Source: Bacteroidota bacterium (GTDB taxonomy: Bacteria; Bacteroidota; Ignavibacteria; UBA10030; UBA8401). Taken from it: a stretch of 41,283 nt of DNA. The notes under the pieces were generated by a model, which saw only the letters and a program-made list of their open reading frames with translations, ran no database searches and was not told the origin of the DNA. Below are positions 38,295-41,283 of the stretch, piece by piece. The stretch lies in NCBI GenBank assembly GCA_021796275.1, contig JAJYOI010000019.1, positions 1 through 41,283 of the forward strand, written 5' to 3'. Made by a program: the position numbers and the translations under genes. Position 1 is the first letter of the stretch, and the number at the start of each line of letters is the position of its first letter.

Positions 38295-39559
38295 AATCTG
38301 CACGAAATATTTTTGCTGCAATCATCGCAACCGCACTACTGGTGTCGCTCACCGCGGCACAGGAGCAATCGGATTACGAGGTCACGCAAAATTTCCAGAA
38401 GCAGTACAAAGAGCTGATGCAGTCCATTGAAAACGCACAAACAGTTCAGGACTGTGCGGCGATCACCGTTGGCATAGATAATCTGGAAAAGGTGAACAAG
38501 CCGAACAAAGCGCTTCTTGATAAAGCGCTTTATCCCGAAGATTTTGATAAGGCGTTCATGGCCATTCGCGGACAGCTTGCCTATGCACAAAATAAGCTCG
38601 GGCTCATTCAGGATCAGGTCACGCGCATTGCGGCGCTGGAAGCGCAAGTGAACGACCTTTCTGCGCAGGTCGAAAAGCTGACGAACGAAAACGGTTCTAT
38701 CCTGAAGGAAATCCAGTCACTTCGTGCCCAGCAGACTCAGAACCGGCAATCGCTCGATTCGCTGAAATCTTTGGTGACGCAATTGCGCAGGAACATCCGC
38801 CAACGCGACGAAATGATTTTTTCAATGGTGGACAGCATCTTCATGCAGTACGACAAAGATATTACACAGTTGAAAGACGTGACGAAAAAGAGCCTAACCT
38901 CGCATCTTGAAAAAAACAGTGCGCTTGGCAATATCAAACGCGCAGTGTCGGACAATGTGGCGTTTCTTGAGGCGACCAACCTCTCCGATCAGGATATCGC
39001 GTCAATTGTCGGCGAACAGAAAAAATTTGCCGCCAACTGGAAAGGACTCGGGCCGAAACTTGCCGGCATTTACGTTTCGTACAAACAACGTGAGAAAGAA
39101 GTTACGGAGATTGATACGATGATCGCCTACTGGGGAAAGAAAGCCGACGAGGCAATGTGGCGCTCTCTGAACCAGCTCTTTCACGAACACAATCTCGCGG
39201 TAAAGCAATTTTCCGACGAAACGGAATTTTATAATAACCTGATGTCGTTCTTCGATGACGAGATCAACAACGTGAATCAGCAGTCGAAGGCGGACAGGTA
39301 CAACGCCTACACGCAGTTCAGCGACAGCGTGTGGACTCCCGTTGTGGCAAAGCTTTGGCTTCCTCTCATGCGCGACAACGCCAAGCTCAGCGACGCGCAG
39401 ATCACGGACCTGAACGGAAAAGTTGCCGCATGGCAGGCAACCATCGCGCCGCCGCGCACATGGTGGTACATCGGGCTTGCCGTTGTCATGCTCATTTTGC
39501 TGATCGTGATGTACTGGAGAATACGGAGACCGAAAGGGTTGCCGCCGCAGGAATCTTAA
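38291..39559 (+). CDS. Coiled-coil envelope protein with C-terminal membrane anchor, function unknown
   Basis: A 422-residue protein. A signal peptide (ARNIFAAIIATALLVSLTAA) ends near residue 23. A coiled coil spans about 105-175 (VTRIAALEAQVNDLSAQV, VEKLTNENGSILKEIQSL), then a helical domain of about 200 residues. A membrane helix (WWYIGLAVVMLILLIVMYW, 391-409) is followed by a basic tail RIRRPKG, so the bulk would be periplasmic and the end cytoplasmic. No family was recognised. It is coupled to the lipoprotein gene and followed at once by a strong terminator, so the pair is an operon. Confidence 0.75.
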   Translation: MKSARNIFAAIIATALLVSLTAAQEQSDYEVTQNFQKQYKELMQSIENAQTVQDCAAITVGIDNLEKVNKPNKALLDKALYPEDFDKAFMAIRGQLAYAQNKLGLIQDQVTRIAALEAQVNDLSAQVEKLTNENGSILKEIQSLRAQQTQNRQSLDSLKSLVTQLRRNIRQRDEMIFSMVDSIFMQYDKDITQLKDVTKKSLTSHLEKNSALGNIKRAVSDNVAFLEATNLSDQDIASIVGEQKKFAANWKGLGPKLAGIYVSYKQREKEVTEIDTMIAYWGKKADEAMWRSLNQLFHEHNLAVKQFSDETEFYNNLMSFFDDEINNVNQQSKADRYNAYTQFSDSVWTPVVAKLWLPLMRDNAKLSDAQITDLNGKVAAWQATIAPPRTWWYIGLAVVMLILLIVMYWRIRRPKGLPPQES

Positions 39560-39597
39560 GCGAGTGTGCAGAACTTTTTCTCTGAAACATCTTTATG

Positions 39598-39630
39598 ACA
39601 ATGGCGCGTTCAACGCGCCATTGTTGTTTT
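39598..39630 (+). terminator. Strong intrinsic terminator
   Basis: ACAATGGCGCG (39598-39608) and CGCGCCATTGT (39614-39624) form a perfect 11-bp stem with loop TTCAA, followed by TGTTTT. It ends the lipoprotein/coiled-coil operon. Confidence 0.92.
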
Positions 39631-40119
39631 GAGGGAGTTGGGTTCTATTGTGGGGACGCTATAAATGTGGCGACGGAACTATTGTAACAATGCTTTATGC
39701 CGTTTTTACAGCCAATATGGTTTGTTATATGCCACAACTCGTCCCGCTTTTCAGCGGGATGGCGTTTATTTTGTTCCTGTCCGCCATCTGTTTGGTGGAT
39801 TTAACCGAAAAGCTTTGACGCTGCTTTTCTCTTTTTCCGATTTGTTTGCAACTCATCTACTCGCAAACCGATCGTGGGTAAATGTGTAAATTTTTCGTTC
39901 CACAATCAAGCCGAAAGAAATTCATTGGAGCTGAAAGCCCCTTTGAGATCATTGGTAATTGGCGAGTGCTTATTGGCAACCGTTCCCCCTTGCTTTTCTA
40001 TCGGCAAATTTCAATATTAACCACGAATTTACGTTGCACCTGCCATTGTCATCTCCGCCAGAGGCGGATCAGCATTTGGCTGAGCCACAATTGATTGGTA
40101 CGTCCTAAACGGATTTAAT
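39631..40119. other. 489-bp gene-poor region upstream of mlaE
   Basis: No convincing gene. It carries three small hairpins: TCCCGCT/AGCGGGA (39742-39759), TCCGCCA/TGGTGGA with a G-T pair (39780-39799), and TCCGCCAGAGGCGGA (40054-40068), whose core also occurs at 19741. A 42-codon hydrophobic frame (39690-39818) overlaps the first two hairpins and is likely chance. The mlaE promoter must lie here but was not placed. Confidence 0.5.
40054..40068. repeat. Short intergenic palindrome, copy 2
   Basis: TCCGCCAGAGGCGGA is a 6-bp inverted repeat around AGA, sharing its 13-base core with 19741-19753. It is about 50 bp before the mlaE start. No T tract follows, so it is not an intrinsic terminator. 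Confidence 0.5.
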
Positions 40120-40932
40120 ATGGCTGAATCAACTGTATCAATTTCCGAAACCCCCACGTCGCCATTTGCGTTGTTCACGCTGCTCGGGAAAGGCGCCAAT
40201 AGATTTTTCGAAACGCTCGGTGGTTACGCGAACGTCATCTGGTGGATGCTGCGGAATGCACGCGACGCGCGGACCTATTCACGCAACATTTTTCAGCAGA
40301 TGGTGCAGATTGGCGTTGATTCCATTCCTATCGTGATTTTTGTTTCCACCTTTGTCGGCATGGTCACCGCCGTGCAGTCCGCGTATCAGTTGTACGACTG
40401 GATTCCGCGCAACGTCGTCGGCAGCCTCGTCATCAAATCCGTTCTGCTCGAATTGACGCCGCTTCTCACCGCGCTCGTGCTTGCAGGAAAAGTCGGCGCA
40501 ACGATCACCGCGGAATTAGGAACCATGCGCGTGACAGAGCAGATTGATGCGCTCGAAGCACTGGCGTTCGATCCGATTTCATTTCTCATTACGCCGCGCG
40601 TGCTGGCGGGAGTCGTGATGTTCCCGGTGCTGATTGTGTTTGGCGACGTTGTTGCGGCAATCGGCGGCTTGCTCGGTTCCGTTTTCGTTGCAAATATTTC
40701 TTCTGAAGCGTTCATCAGCGGGATGAAAGATTCGTTCGAAGTGTACGATGCGGTCTTCGGCATCATCAAAGCGACAATGTTCGGGTTCATGATCACTTCA
40801 ATCGCATGTTATCAGGGATTTCATGTTGAAGGGGGCTCGGAAGGCGTCGGCAAAGCGACGATGAACACCGTCGTGCTGACGTGTCTTGCCGTTGTGGTGA
40901 TGGATTTTGTGCTCGCATCGGTGTTGCTATGA
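40120..40932 (+). CDS. mlaE: MlaE-family lipid ABC transporter permease
   Basis: A 270-residue inner-membrane permease of the Mla/YrbE family, which moves phospholipids between the inner and outer membranes and helps keep outer-membrane lipid asymmetry. The family core is visible: IPIVIFVSTFVGMVTAVQ, LTPLLTALVLAGKVGATIT, AELGTMRVTEQIDALEAL and FDPISFLITPRVLAG. About five membrane segments are evident. The gene overlaps the ATPase gene by 4 nt (ATGA), as usual for this pair. Presence of Mla implies a double-membrane cell. An organism-specific role beyond lipid transport cannot be read from the sequence. Confidence 0.93.
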   Translation: MAESTVSISETPTSPFALFTLLGKGANRFFETLGGYANVIWWMLRNARDARTYSRNIFQQMVQIGVDSIPIVIFVSTFVGMVTAVQSAYQLYDWIPRNVVGSLVIKSVLLELTPLLTALVLAGKVGATITAELGTMRVTEQIDALEALAFDPISFLITPRVLAGVVMFPVLIVFGDVVAAIGGLLGSVFVANISSEAFISGMKDSFEVYDAVFGIIKATMFGFMITSIACYQGFHVEGGSEGVGKATMNTVVLTCLAVVVMDFVLASVLL

Positions 40933-41283
40933 TTCGCATTGAAAATATCTGGAAGCAATTCAGCGGTAAACAAGTGCTTCGCGGCGTCAGTTTTGATGTT
41001 CATGATAAGGAAACGCTCGTTGTTTTGGGAAAAAGCGGGGGCGGTAAAAGCGTTCTGTTGAAAATGATTATCGGATTGATAAAACCCGATTCCGGCGCCA
41101 TCATCGCCGACGGCAAAGATGTAACGAAGATGAGCTACCCGGAATTACGGGCGCTCCGTTTCAAATTCGGATTTCTTTTTCAAGGTGCGGCGCTGTTTGA
41201 TTCAATGACTGTTGGCGAAAATATTGCGCTCTCGCTGCGGCGCCACACTGGTTACAGCAACGAAGAGATCACAGAACGCATTG
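40929..41283 (+). CDS. mlaF: MlaF-like lipid ABC transporter ATPase, 3' end cut by window edge
   Basis: About 118 codons of an ABC ATPase that would power the MlaE permease. It begins MIRIENIWKQFSGKQVLRGV and has Walker A GKSGGGKS and the Q-loop region FLFQGAALFDSMTVGEN, the FQ-GALFDS form typical of MlaF. The ABC signature and Walker B lie beyond the window. The ATG at 40929 overlaps the mlaE stop. An MCE-domain substrate-binding gene (mlaD) is expected next but cannot be seen. Confidence 0.93.
   Translation, partial: MIRIENIWKQFSGKQVLRGVSFDVHDKETLVVLGKSGGGKSVLLKMIIGLIKPDSGAIIADGKDVTKMSYPELRALRFKFGFLFQGAALFDSMTVGENIALSLRRHTGYSNEEITERI

Noticed and set aside
39690-39818. 42-codon hydrophobic frame (MLYAVFTANM...)
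   Set aside because: It overlaps two hairpins, has no ribosome-binding site and its composition follows from the T-rich DNA. Conservation would be needed to revive it.

Overview
The window looks like chromosomal DNA around the replication origin of a Gram-negative bacterium of the FCB group, most likely on the Ignavibacteria/Chlorobi/Kapabacteria side of Bacteroidota. This is an inference from three things: a type IX secretion C-terminal sorting domain (17407-19488), an outer-membrane lipid transport pair (mlaE/mlaF, 40120-41283) and a Bacteroidota-type ketol-acid reductoisomerase. No rRNA, tRNA, CRISPR array or insertion sequence was seen.

Layout. 1-8040 (minus strand) is a branched-chain amino acid operon read ilvB-ilvN-gltB-ilvC, with ilvC cut by the window edge. 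A glutamate synthase large subunit gene sits between ilvN and ilvC. Upstream of ilvB is a leader with a sigma70-like promoter, an unlisted 49-codon leader peptide whose second half is packed with Ile and Leu codons, and three RNA segments that can pair in mutually exclusive ways, the last one touching the ilvB start codon. This looks like a translational attenuator. 8092-14616 (plus strand) is mnmE-mnmG-rsmG-murQ, a DUF2461 gene and a small pseudouridine synthase gene, with one perfect and one degenerate parS site but no parA/parB. 14617-23692 (minus strand) holds a candidate structured small RNA, a PQQ-type beta-propeller protein, a T9SS-exported repeat protein, and a NarL-type response regulator with its large hybrid-propeller sensor kinase. 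23821-24606 is an internally duplicated membrane protein of unknown function.

24683-27381 (minus strand) is rpmH-rnpA-yidD-yidC. It diverges from dnaA across a 465-bp region that holds two strong dnaA promoters and DnaA boxes. 27847-37707 (plus strand) is dnaA-(AT-rich origin candidate)-dnaN-recF-dciA-like-gyrB-glycosyltransferase-gyrA, the classical origin cluster of replication genes. 37809-39559 is a translationally coupled pair encoding a lipoprotein and a coiled-coil membrane-anchored protein, both of unknown function, closed by a strong terminator. A 490-bp gene-poor stretch follows, then mlaE and the start of mlaF.

The most interesting points are the ilv leader, the structured RNA candidate at 14698-14787 with its promoter-like motif repeated at four sites, and the split origin architecture (boxes upstream of dnaA, a very AT-rich segment downstream).
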